The notes under the pieces were generated by a model that was given only the letters and a program-made list of their open reading frames with translations, was not told where the DNA came from and made no database searches. From NCBI RefSeq assembly GCF_012927355.1, contig NZ_JABBGK010000002.1, forward strand, positions 578,758 through 642,757: a DNA stretch of 64,000 nt, given 5' to 3'. Each line of letters begins with the position of its first letter. Within the stretch, counting starts at the first letter, position 1. Positions 1 through 8,720 of this stretch are shown here, in pieces. The DNA comes from Rhizobium terricola. GTDB taxonomy: Bacteria > Pseudomonadota > Alphaproteobacteria > Rhizobiales > Rhizobiaceae. Position numbers and translations under genes: made by a program.

Positions 1-1110
1 ACGGAGGCCGCGAAGCCTGCCGCATCGGACGCCGCGTCAGTCGACGATCCGGCCACGGAGGCCGCGGCGGCCGCTCTCGTCGGCGGCACGTCACTCGACG
101 GCGAACAACTCGACACACTGAAGCCGGCTCCGCATGCAGCAAGCAGTCCGGCACAGGGCTTTGCTCCCGCATCGACCGACGGCGCTACCGCTGCAACCGC
201 GCAGCCCGCTCCGGCGGAGGCCGCTCCCGCGGCCCCTCCCGCTCCGGTCGCGGAAATCATCGTGCCGGCAGAAATCACGCCGCCCTCGCTCGCGCTCGCC
301 GCCAAGCAGGGGGATCGGCTGGCACTTTTCGAGATCGCCTCGCGCTACACCGAAGGCCGGGGCGTTCCCGGCGACTTCGCCGAGGCCGCGAAGTGGTATC
401 AGCTTTCTGCGGACAAGGGCTTTGCCCCCGCCCAGTACCGGCTTGCCAATCTCTATGAAAAGGGAACCGGCGTGCCGCGCGACATCGCCAAGGCCAAGCA
501 GCTCTACCAGCAGGCGGCCGACGCGGGCAATGCGAGCGCGATGCACAATCTTGCGGTCATCTACGCTTCCGGCAGCGACGGCGCGCAGGACTACGCCAAG
601 GCCGTCGAATGGTTCGCCGAGGCCGCCGAACACGGCGTCTCGGACAGCCAGTTCAACCTGGCAATCCTCTATGCCCGCGGCAACGGCGTGCAGCAGAATC
701 TCGAAGCGTCCTACAAGTGGTTCGCCCTGGTCGCCAAGGAAGGCGACAAGGACGCCGCGCAGAAGCGCGACGAAGTGGCGAATGCCATGAAGCCGGACCA
801 GCTCGAACGCGCCCGCGCCCAGGTCGATCTGTGGAAGGCGGCGCCGCTCGACGCCGACGCCAATTCGGCGACCGTCCCGGACGAATGGGTCGGCAAAGGC
901 CTGAAGACGGCGAGCGTCGACATGAAGAAGGCGATCCGCAACATCCAGGTGATCCTGAACAACAACGGCTTCGACGCCGGGACCCCGGACGGGGTCATGG
1001 GCGAGAAGACCGTGACGGCGATAAAGTCGTTCCAGAAGTCGATTGGCGAAGAACCCACGGGCCTCGTCAGTGACAAACTGGTCAACGCGCTGCTGGCGCG
1101 CAACAAATAG
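1..1110 (+). CDS. Sel1-repeat, peptidoglycan-binding protein (PodJ-like), C-terminal part
   Basis: The reading frame is open from the first base, so this is the 3' end of a longer gene; the internal ATG at 262 is not the true start. The visible part begins with an Ala/Pro-rich linker. About four Sel1-type helical repeats follow (segments such as GRGVPGDFAEAAKWYQLSA and GTGVPRDIAKAKQLYQQAA). The C-terminus is a peptidoglycan_binding_1 domain (NNNGFDAGTPDGVMGEKTV). Large proteins with this end are the PodJ-type polar organisers of Caulobacterales and Rhizobiales, where the C-terminal part is periplasmic. The TauE/TIGR02186 neighbours fit what I recall of rhizobial podJ loci. The N-terminal coiled-coil half that would confirm PodJ lies outside the window, so the name is an inference. 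Confidence 0.8.
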   Translation, partial: TEAAKPAASDAASVDDPATEAAAAALVGGTSLDGEQLDTLKPAPHAASSPAQGFAPASTDGATAATAQPAPAEAAPAAPPAPVAEIIVPAEITPPSLALAAKQGDRLALFEIASRYTEGRGVPGDFAEAAKWYQLSADKGFAPAQYRLANLYEKGTGVPRDIAKAKQLYQQAADAGNASAMHNLAVIYASGSDGAQDYAKAVEWFAEAAEHGVSDSQFNLAILYARGNGVQQNLEASYKWFALVAKEGDKDAAQKRDEVANAMKPDQLERARAQVDLWKAAPLDADANSATVPDEWVGKGLKTASVDMKKAIRNIQVILNNNGFDAGTPDGVMGEKTVTAIKSFQKSIGEEPTGLVSDKLVNALLARNK

Positions 1111-1316
1111 TCGCTGAGAGTCATAAAAATCGGAAAATGCCCGCGTATTGCTGGGTCGAGAATTGACTCGCCCGGTATGCAGGCGCAAGAGAAATGACAA
1201 GGATCAAGCCCGATCAAGGGCTTGAGCCTGTTTCGCTTTTGCCTGAGACAGGCGGCATTTCCGACCCTTGCCCCATTCACCCGCTGCGGCGGGCAGACGC
1301 ATTTCGAGGTCCGAGC

Positions 1317-2234
1317 GTGACGATCTACCTGCCAATTGCAGAATTGTCGGTGAACATCTTCATCATTCTCGGGATGGGTGCGGCCGTCGGGTTCCTGTCC
1401 GGCATGTTCGGCGTCGGCGGCGGCTTCCTTATCACGCCGTTGCTGATCTTCTACAACATCCCACCCGTCGTGGCAGTGGCAACCGGCGCAAACCAGGTGG
1501 TCGCCTCTTCGATCTCCGGGGCAATCACCCATTTCCGGCGCGGCTCGCTCGACGTCAAACTCGGAACGGTGCTGCTGTTCGGCGGTCTCGCCGGGGCTAC
1601 CGTCGGTATCTACATCTTCTCGCTGCTGCGGCGGTTGGGCCAGCTCGACCTTTTCATCTCGCTGCTCTACGTCGTCTTCCTTGGGACCGTCGGCGGCCTC
1701 ATGCTGATGGAGAGCCTCAACGCCATGCGCCGGGCGGCCCGCAACGAGACGGTCAGCCTGAAACGGCCGGGACAGCACAACTGGGTACACCGCCTGCCCT
1801 TCAAGATGCGGTTCAAGAAGTCGAAGATCTATCTCAGCGTGCTGCCGATCATCGGCCTCGGCTTCGCGATCGGCATCCTGACCTCGATCATGGGTGTCGG
1901 CGGCGGGTTCATCATGGTCCCGGCGATGATCTACCTCCTGCGCATCCCGACCAATGTGGTCGTCGGAACCTCGCTGTTCCAGATCATCTTCGTCACCGCC
2001 TACACCACCATCGTCCAGGCCGCGACCAACTATTCGGTCGACATCGTGCTCGCCTTCATCCTCATGCTCGCCGGCGTCATCGGCGCACAGTATGGCGTCA
2101 GGGTCGGGCAGAAGCTGCGCGGCGAACAGCTGCGTGCGCTGCTCGGGCTGCTGGTCCTTGCGGTCGGCCTGCGCCTGGCGGTCGAGCTGGTGGTGACGCC
2201 CGACGATATCTATTCGATCGCGATCGGGGGCTGA
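1317..2234 (+). CDS. Sulfite exporter TauE/SafE family permease
   Basis: Polytopic inner-membrane protein of about 305 aa with the TauE/SafE fold. Two homologous halves each contain a glycine-rich signature: SGMFGVGGGFLITPLL near the N-terminus and TSIMGVGGGFIMVPAM in the second half. Members export sulfite, sulfonates or other organic anions; the substrate here cannot be told. I prefer the GTG at 1317, with GAGG seven bases upstream, over the ATG at 1194, because the 41 extra residues are hydrophilic, proline-rich and do not look like the family. It ends two bases before the next gene, so the two are probably one operon. Confidence 0.88.
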   Translation: MTIYLPIAELSVNIFIILGMGAAVGFLSGMFGVGGGFLITPLLIFYNIPPVVAVATGANQVVASSISGAITHFRRGSLDVKLGTVLLFGGLAGATVGIYIFSLLRRLGQLDLFISLLYVVFLGTVGGLMLMESLNAMRRAARNETVSLKRPGQHNWVHRLPFKMRFKKSKIYLSVLPIIGLGFAIGILTSIMGVGGGFIMVPAMIYLLRIPTNVVVGTSLFQIIFVTAYTTIVQAATNYSVDIVLAFILMLAGVIGAQYGVRVGQKLRGEQLRALLGLLVLAVGLRLAVELVVTPDDIYSIAIGG

Positions 2235-2236
2235 CG

Positions 2237-3040
2237 ATGCGCCGGCTCCTCGCCTCCCTTTCCGCCGTCCTTTGCCTCCTCGCCGCAACCGAGAGCCTGG
2301 CACAGGTGCCGCTCGCCTCGGACATGACCGGCAAGGAGAGCCTCGACATCGGCACGTCCACCAGCGAAATCGCCATCACGTCGGATTTTCGCGGCGCCGA
2401 CCTCACCATCTTCGGCTCGGTCAACAACAGCGACACGCTGCTGCTCGCCATCGGTCAGTATGACGTGGTCGTGACGCTGGAGGGGCCGCGCGACGACACG
2501 ACCGTACGGCGCAAGGAACGGCTGTTCGGAATCTGGGTCAACCGCACGTCGATGTCGTTCGAGCGGACGCCGATTTCGTATTCGCTGGCCAGCACGCGGA
2601 ACCTGCTCGAAGTGACGGACCCGGAAACGCTGGTCGAACTCGGCATAGGGACCGACCATCTGGCGCTCACGCCAACCGGCTATCTCAGCAGCGGCGCCAA
2701 CATCAAGGAGTTCCGCGAGGCTTTCCGGCGCCTGAAACTGAGCGGCGGCCTCTACCAGGGCGATGCCTCCGGAGTTCGCTTCGTCAGTTCCAGCCTGTTC
2801 AAGGCGACGCTGCGCCTGCCGGCCAACATTCCGGACGGTGTGCATATCGTTCACGCCTATCTCTTCAAGACCGGCGAATTCATCGGCGAGCGCGAGCTGC
2901 CGTTGCGCGTGATCAAGACGGGGCTCGAGGATTCCATCTCGCGCGCGGCGCATGAAAGCCCGCTCGCCTACGGCCTCCTTGCGGTTCTTCTGGCCCTGAT
3001 CACCGGCTGGGGCGCGAGCCTCGTCTTCCGCCGCGACTGA
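2237..3040 (+). CDS. TIGR02186 family membrane-anchored periplasmic protein
   Basis: 267 aa, starting at an ATG two bases after the TauE stop. It has an N-terminal signal peptide (MRRLLASLSAVLCLLAATESLAQ), a beta-rich periplasmic body, and one C-terminal transmembrane helix (GLLAVLLALITGWGASLVF) ending in Arg-Arg-Asp, which would leave the bulk of the protein outside the inner membrane. The body sequence (FRGADLTIFGSVNN, VVTLEGPRD) matches my memory of the alphaproteobacterial family TIGR02186, which is repeatedly found beside TauE/SafE permeases. It may be an accessory subunit of that transporter; this is inference from the pairing, and no biochemical role is known to me. Confidence 0.8.
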   Translation: MRRLLASLSAVLCLLAATESLAQVPLASDMTGKESLDIGTSTSEIAITSDFRGADLTIFGSVNNSDTLLLAIGQYDVVVTLEGPRDDTTVRRKERLFGIWVNRTSMSFERTPISYSLASTRNLLEVTDPETLVELGIGTDHLALTPTGYLSSGANIKEFREAFRRLKLSGGLYQGDASGVRFVSSSLFKATLRLPANIPDGVHIVHAYLFKTGEFIGERELPLRVIKTGLEDSISRAAHESPLAYGLLAVLLALITGWGASLVFRRD

Positions 3041-3048
3041 TCCTCGAC

Positions 3049-3558
3049 TCAGACGCCGGCCGCGGCCATTCTCGCCCGAACCTCCAGATAGGCTTCCGTC
3101 AGTCTTGCAAGGGCCGATGGCGTGCCTTCAGGCATCGGGATACCGAGATGAAGGAAGCGCAATTCGTGCATGAAGTCCTGCCAGAGCGGGCGTCCGCCCT
3201 GTTCGAGGAGTTCGGCTCGTATGGAAAGATCCTCCGACACGGCGAGATGTCGCCTGCCCCAGGCGCCCATCTCGGCGAACAGCGGCACGAGATCGATCGA
3301 CATCTCGGTCAGGCTGTAGATCGCCTTCTGCTTGTGGCTCGGATCATCGACGCGGGTCAGGAGCCCCTTCTCCACCAGCTTTTTCAGCCGGTCCGCCAGG
3401 ATATTGGAGGCGATGCCCTCCTCCGAATTCTGCAACAGCTCGCGGAAATGGCGACGGTTGCCGAACATCACGTCTCGGATGACGATCAGGCTCCAGCGAT
3501 CGCCGAGAACCTCGAGCGTCAGATTGATCGGGCATCCGGAGCGGTGGGGTTCCGACAT
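3049..3558 (-). CDS. HxlR-family winged-helix transcriptional regulator
   Basis: 169 aa when started at the ATG at 3558, which has AGGAG upstream. A longer reading from 3627 would start inside the palindrome described at 3609-3633 and is unlikely. The HxlR core is clear: a conserved N-terminal Cys (SGCPINLTLEVLGDRW), the wing region (GNRRHFRELLQ, EGIASNILADRLKKL, EKGLLTR) and YSLTEMSIDLVPLF. HxlR proteins act as dimers, often sensing electrophiles or redox through the N-terminal Cys, and control an adjacent divergent gene. Here that gene is the reductase at 3658. Confidence 0.9.
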   Translation of the reverse strand: MSEPHRSGCPINLTLEVLGDRWSLIVIRDVMFGNRRHFRELLQNSEEGIASNILADRLKKLVEKGLLTRVDDPSHKQKAIYSLTEMSIDLVPLFAEMGAWGRRHLAVSEDLSIRAELLEQGGRPLWQDFMHELRFLHLGIPMPEGTPSALARLTEAYLEVRARMAAAGV

Positions 3559-3608
3559 TGTCTCTCCTGCTAACCAGTTGCGCTTTGCCATCAGTCGAGC
3601 TAGAACGC

Positions 3609-3633
3609 AACTGATTGCATATTGCAATCAGTT
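3609..3633. promoter_or_regulatory. Perfect 11-bp inverted repeat, probable HxlR operator
   Basis: The arm AACTGATTGCA at 3609-3619 is repeated as its exact reverse complement at 3623-3633, with three central bases. It lies in the 99-bp gap between the divergent HxlR regulator and the reductase, 24 bases before the reductase ATG. Size, symmetry and position suit a winged-helix dimer that controls both genes. Confidence 0.7.
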
Positions 3634-3657
3634 TGAAATCCTGACCGGGAGGAACCC

Positions 3658-4218
3658 ATGCGCAAGTTGATTATCTGGAACCTGATGACGCTGGACGGCT
3701 ATTTCGAGGGCCGAACCCCTTGGGACCTCGGCTTCCATGAGCTTGTCTGGGGAGACGAGCTGCGCGACTACTCGCTGGAGATCGGACGACAGGCCGACCT
3801 TCTCGTGTTCGGACGCATGACCTACGAGGGGATGGCGGCCTGGTGGCCCGAGGCGACCGAGGAGGCGGAAATCAAGACCTACATGAACTCGATCGCCAAG
3901 ATTGTCGCGAGCCGCAGCCTTGAAGCGGCCGAGTGGACGAACACGCGCATCGTCCGGGACATCGAGAACGAACTTGCAAGGCTCAAGACCCAGGAGGGCA
4001 AGGACATCTTCGTCTTCGGAAGTGCAGTGCTCTGCGACAGCCTTCTGAAGGCCGGCCTGGTCGATGAAATGCGGATCTGCCTGGCGCCGGTCGCGCTCGG
4101 CGACGGCAATCCCCATTTCAAGCCGGCCGAAGAACAACGGCGCTTCCGGCTGATCGACAGCCGATCCCTGAAGACCGGTGGGGTCATCCTGCGTTACGAG
4201 CCGCTCACGGCGCGGTAA
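3658..4218 (+). CDS. Dihydrofolate reductase family protein (RibD C-terminal domain)
   Basis: 186 aa single-domain protein of the RibD_C/DHFR-like superfamily (YyaP/YwjB type). Seen: the N-terminal strand with LMTLDGYFEG, the segment LLVFGRMTYEGMAAWWP that forms the cofactor site in relatives, and the later FVFGSAVLCDSLLKAGLVDE block. Relatives bind NADPH and reduce pterin- or pyrimidine-like substrates, but most have no assigned reaction and this one is not a housekeeping folA. The start ATG has GGGAGG upstream. It is divergent from the HxlR gene and probably induced through it, perhaps as part of a response to a toxic compound (inference). Confidence 0.85.
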   Translation: MRKLIIWNLMTLDGYFEGRTPWDLGFHELVWGDELRDYSLEIGRQADLLVFGRMTYEGMAAWWPEATEEAEIKTYMNSIAKIVASRSLEAAEWTNTRIVRDIENELARLKTQEGKDIFVFGSAVLCDSLLKAGLVDEMRICLAPVALGDGNPHFKPAEEQRRFRLIDSRSLKTGGVILRYEPLTAR

Positions 4219-4240
4219 TCGCCGCGCAGGGAATGGAGCG

Positions 4241-4966
4241 TCAGCCCATCAGGTTGGCGAAGCGCACGGAGTAGACGCGGTCTCGTCCGAGCAGATGGGC
4301 AACGAGGGCCTGCCGGTCGAACAGGCCCGTGAAGGCCTTGTGACGGAGGTCGAGGCCGCCGGTCAGCACACCGAAGGCCGGCATCATCAGACGCATGCCG
4401 TCGCTGGCGAAGCAGGGGCGGCGCACCGATTTTTCCCGACGCCGGACGGTTGCACAGGGGTGGAGGTGACCGGCAACCTCGCCCCGACCGGCGGCGAGGC
4501 TCGGCTCGTGGCGGAAGGTGAGCCCGCCATAGGCGAGTTCGTCGGCCGAGACGCCCGGCAGGCCCGACGTGCCGTCCGGATCATGATTGCCGTTGATCCA
4601 GATCCACTCCCGGCCAGCCGCCATCGCGCCGATGTGCTGGCGAAATGCGTCGGGCATCAAGGCCGAGCCGACCGGATCGTGGAAATTGTCACCAAGGCTG
4701 ACGACGATACGCGGATCATGGCGCCCGATCACCGCTTCCAGGATGCGGAGCGTCGCGAGCGTATCGTAGGGCGGAAGCAGCTGGCCACGACGGGCAAAGG
4801 CTGCGCCCTTCTCCAGATGCAGATCTGAGACGACCAGCATATTGAGATCCGGCAGGACGAGTGCGCCGGACGGATCGGCGACCGCCTCGACCCCGTTCAC
4901 GACGAAACGGGCCGAACAATCGGTATCGACGGCAACCGGATCCTGCAGGCGTGCCAGGCGGTTCAT
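4241..4966 (-). CDS. pdeM: Ligase-associated DNA damage response endonuclease PdeM
   Basis: 241 aa calcineurin-like metallophosphoesterase. The metal-binding blocks are in order: VVSDLHLEKGAAF (D-x-H), VSLGDNFHD (GD), INGNHD (GNHD), FRHEPS and the late GEVAGHLHP. This set, with the N-terminal strand region FVVNGVEAVADPSGAL, is characteristic of PdeM, the nuclease that in many proteobacteria is encoded with an Lhr-like helicase, an ATP-dependent DNA ligase and an Exo-type metallohydrolase. Here only the helicase accompanies it, 31 bases upstream on the same strand; the ligase partner is not in the window. Confidence 0.9.
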   Translation of the reverse strand: MNRLARLQDPVAVDTDCSARFVVNGVEAVADPSGALVLPDLNMLVVSDLHLEKGAAFARRGQLLPPYDTLATLRILEAVIGRHDPRIVVSLGDNFHDPVGSALMPDAFRQHIGAMAAGREWIWINGNHDPDGTSGLPGVSADELAYGGLTFRHEPSLAAGRGEVAGHLHPCATVRRREKSVRRPCFASDGMRLMMPAFGVLTGGLDLRHKAFTGLFDRQALVAHLLGRDRVYSVRFANLMG

Positions 4967-4997
4967 GCTTTCAACTCTTCCTTCGGTCGCTCGTCTT

Positions 4998-7505
4998 TCA
5001 GGCCATGGCCTCGGCGATCAGATCGTCGGCGGCCTCGGCCAGAACATGTTCCTGGGCTTCGCCGGCGACCGGCTCGCGACCGATCTCCAGCATCACCGGC
5101 ACCGCGAGCGGCGAAATGTGATCGAGCCGCTTGTGGGTGATGTGCCCCCTGATTCTCTTTAGCATATCGGCAAGCCGGGCAATATCGAGGAGACCGGCGG
5201 CGGCATCCTGTCGCGTCGCCTGCATCAGGATGTGATCGGGCTCGTGGCTGCGCAGCACGTCATAGATCAGGTCGGCGGAGACTGTAACCTGGCGGCCGCT
5301 CTTTTCCTTGCCCGGATGACGCTTCTCGATCAGCCCGGCAATCACCGCACAGGTGCGGAAGGTCCGCTTCAGCATCCAGGATTCGGCGAGCCACGCCTCG
5401 AGATCGTCGCCCAGCATGTCCTCGTCGAACAGGTCGGAGAGGCGCAGGCGTCCGGACGCGATCATCGTGCCCATGTCCTCGAGCCCCCAGACGGCCAGCG
5501 AATAGTCGGTCGCGACAAAGCCCAAAGGCTTCGCGCCCATCCGCTCCAGCCGCCGGGTCAAGAGCATGCCGAGCGTCTGGTGGGCGAGCCGGCCCTCGAA
5601 GGGATAGGTCACCATGAAGAAACGATTGGCGCGCGGAAACGTCTCGATCAGCAACTCACCGCGCTTCGGCAACAGCGACTTTTCCCGCTGGATTTCCAAC
5701 CAGTCACGAACCTGATCGGGCAGCGCCCGACGGCGCTCGGGATCATCGAGCATGGCGCGCACCTGGTCGGCCAGATAGGTGGAGAGCGGAAACTTGCCGC
5801 CTGCATAGGCCGGGATCTTGGGATCCTGGGAAAAGGCGTTTGAAACCAGGCATTCGTTGTCGCGCAACCCCTCGAAACGCAGAACCTTGCCGGAAAAGAG
5901 GAAGGTGTCGCCGGGACTCAATTGCTCGAAGAAATACTCCTCGACCTTGCCGAGCATCATGCCGCCGCGGCCGAGAGAGCCGAGATGGTTGCGCTTGACG
6001 AGGCGGACGTTCAGCATCGGCATCTCGACGATGGTGCCGAGATTGAGGCGGTATTGCTGGGCGACCTGCGGGTTGGAGACGCGCCAGCGGCCCTCCTTGT
6101 TGAGCCGGATGCGGGCGTAGCGCTCATAGGTCTTCAGCGCATAGCCGCCGGTCGCGACGAAATCGACGATGCGATCGAAGGTCTCGCGCGACAGCGCAGA
6201 ATACGGCAGGGCGGAAGTCACCTCCGCATGGAGATCATCGGCAAGGAATGGGCCGGCGCAGGCCATGCCGAGCACATGCTGGGCGAGCACGTCGAGCGAT
6301 CCGTCTCCGACGGGCGGCGTGTCCTGGGCACCGATGTAGTTGGCATCGAGTGCCGCCTGACATTCCATCACTTCGAAACGGTTGGCGGGCACCAGGATCG
6401 CGCGGCTCGGCTCGTCCATGCGGTGGTTGGCGCGGCCGATGCGCTGGGCAAGGCGAGAGGCCCCCTTCGGCGCGCCGACGTGAACGACCAGATCGACGTC
6501 CCCCCAGTCGATGCCGAGATCGAGCGTTGAGGTCGCGACGACGGCGCGCAGGCGGTTCTCGGCCATGGCGGCTTCGACCTTGCGGCGCTGCGAGACATCC
6601 AGCGAGCCGTGATGGAGCGCAATCGGCAGATTGTCGTCGTTGATGGTCCAGAGCTCCTGGAACAGGAGCTCTGCCTGGGAGCGGGTGTTGACGAAGATCA
6701 GCGTCGTCCTGAAGTTCTTCAGAACCTCGTAGAGTTCCGGCATGGCATAGCGGGCGGAATGGCCGGACCACGGGACCCGCTCCTCGGTTGCGAGGATCGT
6801 GATGTCCGGCCGCGCACCGCCCTCGACCGTGATCAGGCCGGCACTCTCCTCCCGTTGAGACCCCTGACTGACAAGCCAGCGTCTCAGATCCATCGGATCG
6901 GCAACCGTCGCCGACAGGCCGATCGTCTGCAGGCCGGGTGCCAGCCGACGCAATCGCGCAAGCCCGAGCGAAAGAAGGTGCCCACGCTTCGACGTGACGA
7001 GCGAATGGAGTTCGTCGAAAACCACATAGCGCAGGTCCTTGAAGAACCGCTCCGCATCGCCGTGCGAGATCAAAAGCGCAAGCTGCTCGGGCGTGGTGAG
7101 CAGGATGTCGGGCGGATTGAGCTTCTGGCGCTGGCGCTTGCCGGCAGGGGTGTCACCGGTGCGGTTCTCGATGGTGATCGGCAGGCCCATCTCCGAGACC
7201 GGCTTCGTCAGGTTGCGCTCGATGTCGACGGCAAGCGCCTTCAGCGGAGAGATATACAGCGTGTGGATGCCGGTGAAGGCGCTTCCGGGCGGCAGGCGTC
7301 CAGGCTCGGCAAGTTCGGTCAGGGACGGCAGGAAGCCGGCCAGTGTCTTGCCGGCACCGGTCGGGGCAATCAGAAGCAGGCTTTCCCCTCCCCTCGCGCG
7401 GGCCAATAGTTCCAGCTGATGGGCGCGCGGCTGCCAGCCCTTTTCCGCAAACCAACGGGTGAAGGGAATTGGCAGCAGGGAGGTGGCACGCTCGAGAATG
7501 GTCAC
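4998..7505 (-). CDS. Ligase-associated DNA damage response DEXH-box helicase (Lhr-like)
   Basis: 835 aa superfamily 2 helicase of the Lhr-like group, the usual partner of PdeM. Motif I is APTGAGKTLAGF, motif II is DELH, motif III is GLSATVADP; the second RecA domain has VATSTLDLGIDWGDVD and the arginine-finger region QRIGRANHR. A long C-terminal DEAD-associated region follows. Lhr proteins translocate 3'-5' on single-stranded DNA. The start is a GTG at 7505. No mutation is visible in the motifs. Transcribed with pdeM. Confidence 0.92.
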   Translation of the reverse strand: MTILERATSLLPIPFTRWFAEKGWQPRAHQLELLARARGGESLLLIAPTGAGKTLAGFLPSLTELAEPGRLPPGSAFTGIHTLYISPLKALAVDIERNLTKPVSEMGLPITIENRTGDTPAGKRQRQKLNPPDILLTTPEQLALLISHGDAERFFKDLRYVVFDELHSLVTSKRGHLLSLGLARLRRLAPGLQTIGLSATVADPMDLRRWLVSQGSQREESAGLITVEGGARPDITILATEERVPWSGHSARYAMPELYEVLKNFRTTLIFVNTRSQAELLFQELWTINDDNLPIALHHGSLDVSQRRKVEAAMAENRLRAVVATSTLDLGIDWGDVDLVVHVGAPKGASRLAQRIGRANHRMDEPSRAILVPANRFEVMECQAALDANYIGAQDTPPVGDGSLDVLAQHVLGMACAGPFLADDLHAEVTSALPYSALSRETFDRIVDFVATGGYALKTYERYARIRLNKEGRWRVSNPQVAQQYRLNLGTIVEMPMLNVRLVKRNHLGSLGRGGMMLGKVEEYFFEQLSPGDTFLFSGKVLRFEGLRDNECLVSNAFSQDPKIPAYAGGKFPLSTYLADQVRAMLDDPERRRALPDQVRDWLEIQREKSLLPKRGELLIETFPRANRFFMVTYPFEGRLAHQTLGMLLTRRLERMGAKPLGFVATDYSLAVWGLEDMGTMIASGRLRLSDLFDEDMLGDDLEAWLAESWMLKRTFRTCAVIAGLIEKRHPGKEKSGRQVTVSADLIYDVLRSHEPDHILMQATRQDAAAGLLDIARLADMLKRIRGHITHKRLDHISPLAVPVMLEIGREPVAGEAQEHVLAEAADDLIAEAMA

Positions 7506-7618
7506 ACCGTCAACCTAGCGGAGTCGGGCCGAAAAAGAAGCGCCGGCGACAACCGATTTCCGCCGCCGCCGACAAGACGCAGGCCTCCTGGTAGCGGCAA
7601 TGCTCCCGGTTATGCTCC

Positions 7619-8266
7619 TCACATCGCGATATAGCGATCCTTGCGATGGTTGATTGCGAGCGTCAGGTTGAGGACCACTGCGCCGACCACCGAGCAGAAG
7701 ATGATGTAGGGCGTGGCGACAAAGAAGGAGAAGATCAGGACGGTGCCGTCGAAAACGAGCTGCACGAGGCCGGCACGCCAGCCGAAGCGATCCTGCAGAT
7801 AAAGCGCCAGGATGCCGAAACCGCCGAGGCTTGCGCGATGACGAAAAAGAGCGAGCAGGCCGGCGCCGATGACCAGACCACCGAAAATCGCGGCTACCAG
7901 CGGGTCGATGTGAGAGATCCCGATCGCGTGCGGCACGGCCTCCGTCAGGAAGGAGGTGAAGGCGACGGCGGCGAAGGTCTTCAGGGTGAAACCGGGGCCG
8001 AAGCGGCGGAAAGCCAGCCAGTAGAAGGGCAGGTTGATCAGGAAGAAGAGCAGGCCGAACGCATAACCGGTCGCATAATGCAGCAGGAAGGCGACACCGG
8101 TGGTTCCGCCGGTGAGCAGGCCGGCACTCGAGAGAAGCAGAACACCGAGCGAGGCCATCATCGAACCGGCAGCGAGACCCTGGGCGTCATCGACGGGCGA
8201 ATGCCGATCCGCAGCCGATGTCAGCAGTGTCGCAAAGCTCGTTCTCGCATCGGCCATTCTCTTCAC
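7619..8266 (-). CDS. YitT family membrane protein (copy 1)
   Basis: 215 aa, about six hydrophobic segments, with the YitT-type signature LLTGGTTGVAFLLHYATG and the C-terminal FCSVVGAVVLNLTLAINHRKDRYI. Inner-membrane protein of unknown function. It is closely related to the gene at 8721-9359: both start with a hydrophilic leader ending HSPVDDAQGL or HTPIEDVQGL and share HRASLGG.GILA.YLQDRFG, so the two are probably a tandem duplication around the small HTH gene between them. Confidence 0.85.
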   Translation of the reverse strand: MKRMADARTSFATLLTSAADRHSPVDDAQGLAAGSMMASLGVLLLSSAGLLTGGTTGVAFLLHYATGYAFGLLFFLINLPFYWLAFRRFGPGFTLKTFAAVAFTSFLTEAVPHAIGISHIDPLVAAIFGGLVIGAGLLALFRHRASLGGFGILALYLQDRFGWRAGLVQLVFDGTVLIFSFFVATPYIIFCSVVGAVVLNLTLAINHRKDRYIAM

Positions 8267-8357
8267 CCGTCCTCTGATCTCAGTAGCCCGAACTCCTTAC
8301 CCCCGGCAAGCGGGGGCCATCAAGACGGGAATGTTCGCGGCGGACGAAGGGAAACCT

Positions 8358-8660
8358 TCAAGGAACCTCATTCTCGCCAGGCGTGCCCCCCTCCTGTTCC
8401 CAATTCAGAAGCTGCCCGGTTTCCTGAGTGTTGAACTTGAGCCTCAGGCCCGGGCCGGCATCGCCCGCCGGAAGAAACTCCACGCCGAAATGATCGATCG
8501 CCTTGCGCAGCGCATCGAGCGACGCGTTGTCGAGGCCGGAGAGACCCTGCTCGAAGCGCACCAGCGCTTCGGTATCCAGGCCGGAGATTTCGGCCAATTG
8601 TCCTAGGTCGATTTGCGCCAGGGCGCGTGCGGCGCTCACGAGTGACGGGGTCAAGTCCAT
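8358..8660 (-). CDS. Small helix-turn-helix (XRE-like) protein
   Basis: 100 aa. The first 60 residues (ARALAQIDLGQLAEISGLDTEALVRFEQG...) follow the XRE helix-turn-helix pattern: 'LAE..G' helix, turn, recognition helix with the RFE(QG) end. The C-terminal part (FGVEFLPAGDAGPGLRLKF) resembles the short tail of small XRE proteins in rhizobia. Likely a DNA-binding regulator; its target is unknown. Placed between two YitT paralogues on the same strand, so it may regulate them. Confidence 0.75.
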   Translation of the reverse strand: MDLTPSLVSAARALAQIDLGQLAEISGLDTEALVRFEQGLSGLDNASLDALRKAIDHFGVEFLPAGDAGPGLRLKFNTQETGQLLNWEQEGGTPGENEVP

Positions 8661-8720
8661 GGTGGTCTGCCTCCTCTATCTCAGTCACCCAGTGATTTTA
8701 CACCAGGCGCGCCAGACGGA

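Noticed and set aside
711..2303. 530-residue minus-strand ORF over the TauE gene
   Set aside because: Antisense shadow; the opposite strand holds a clear permease and the ORF crosses two genes.
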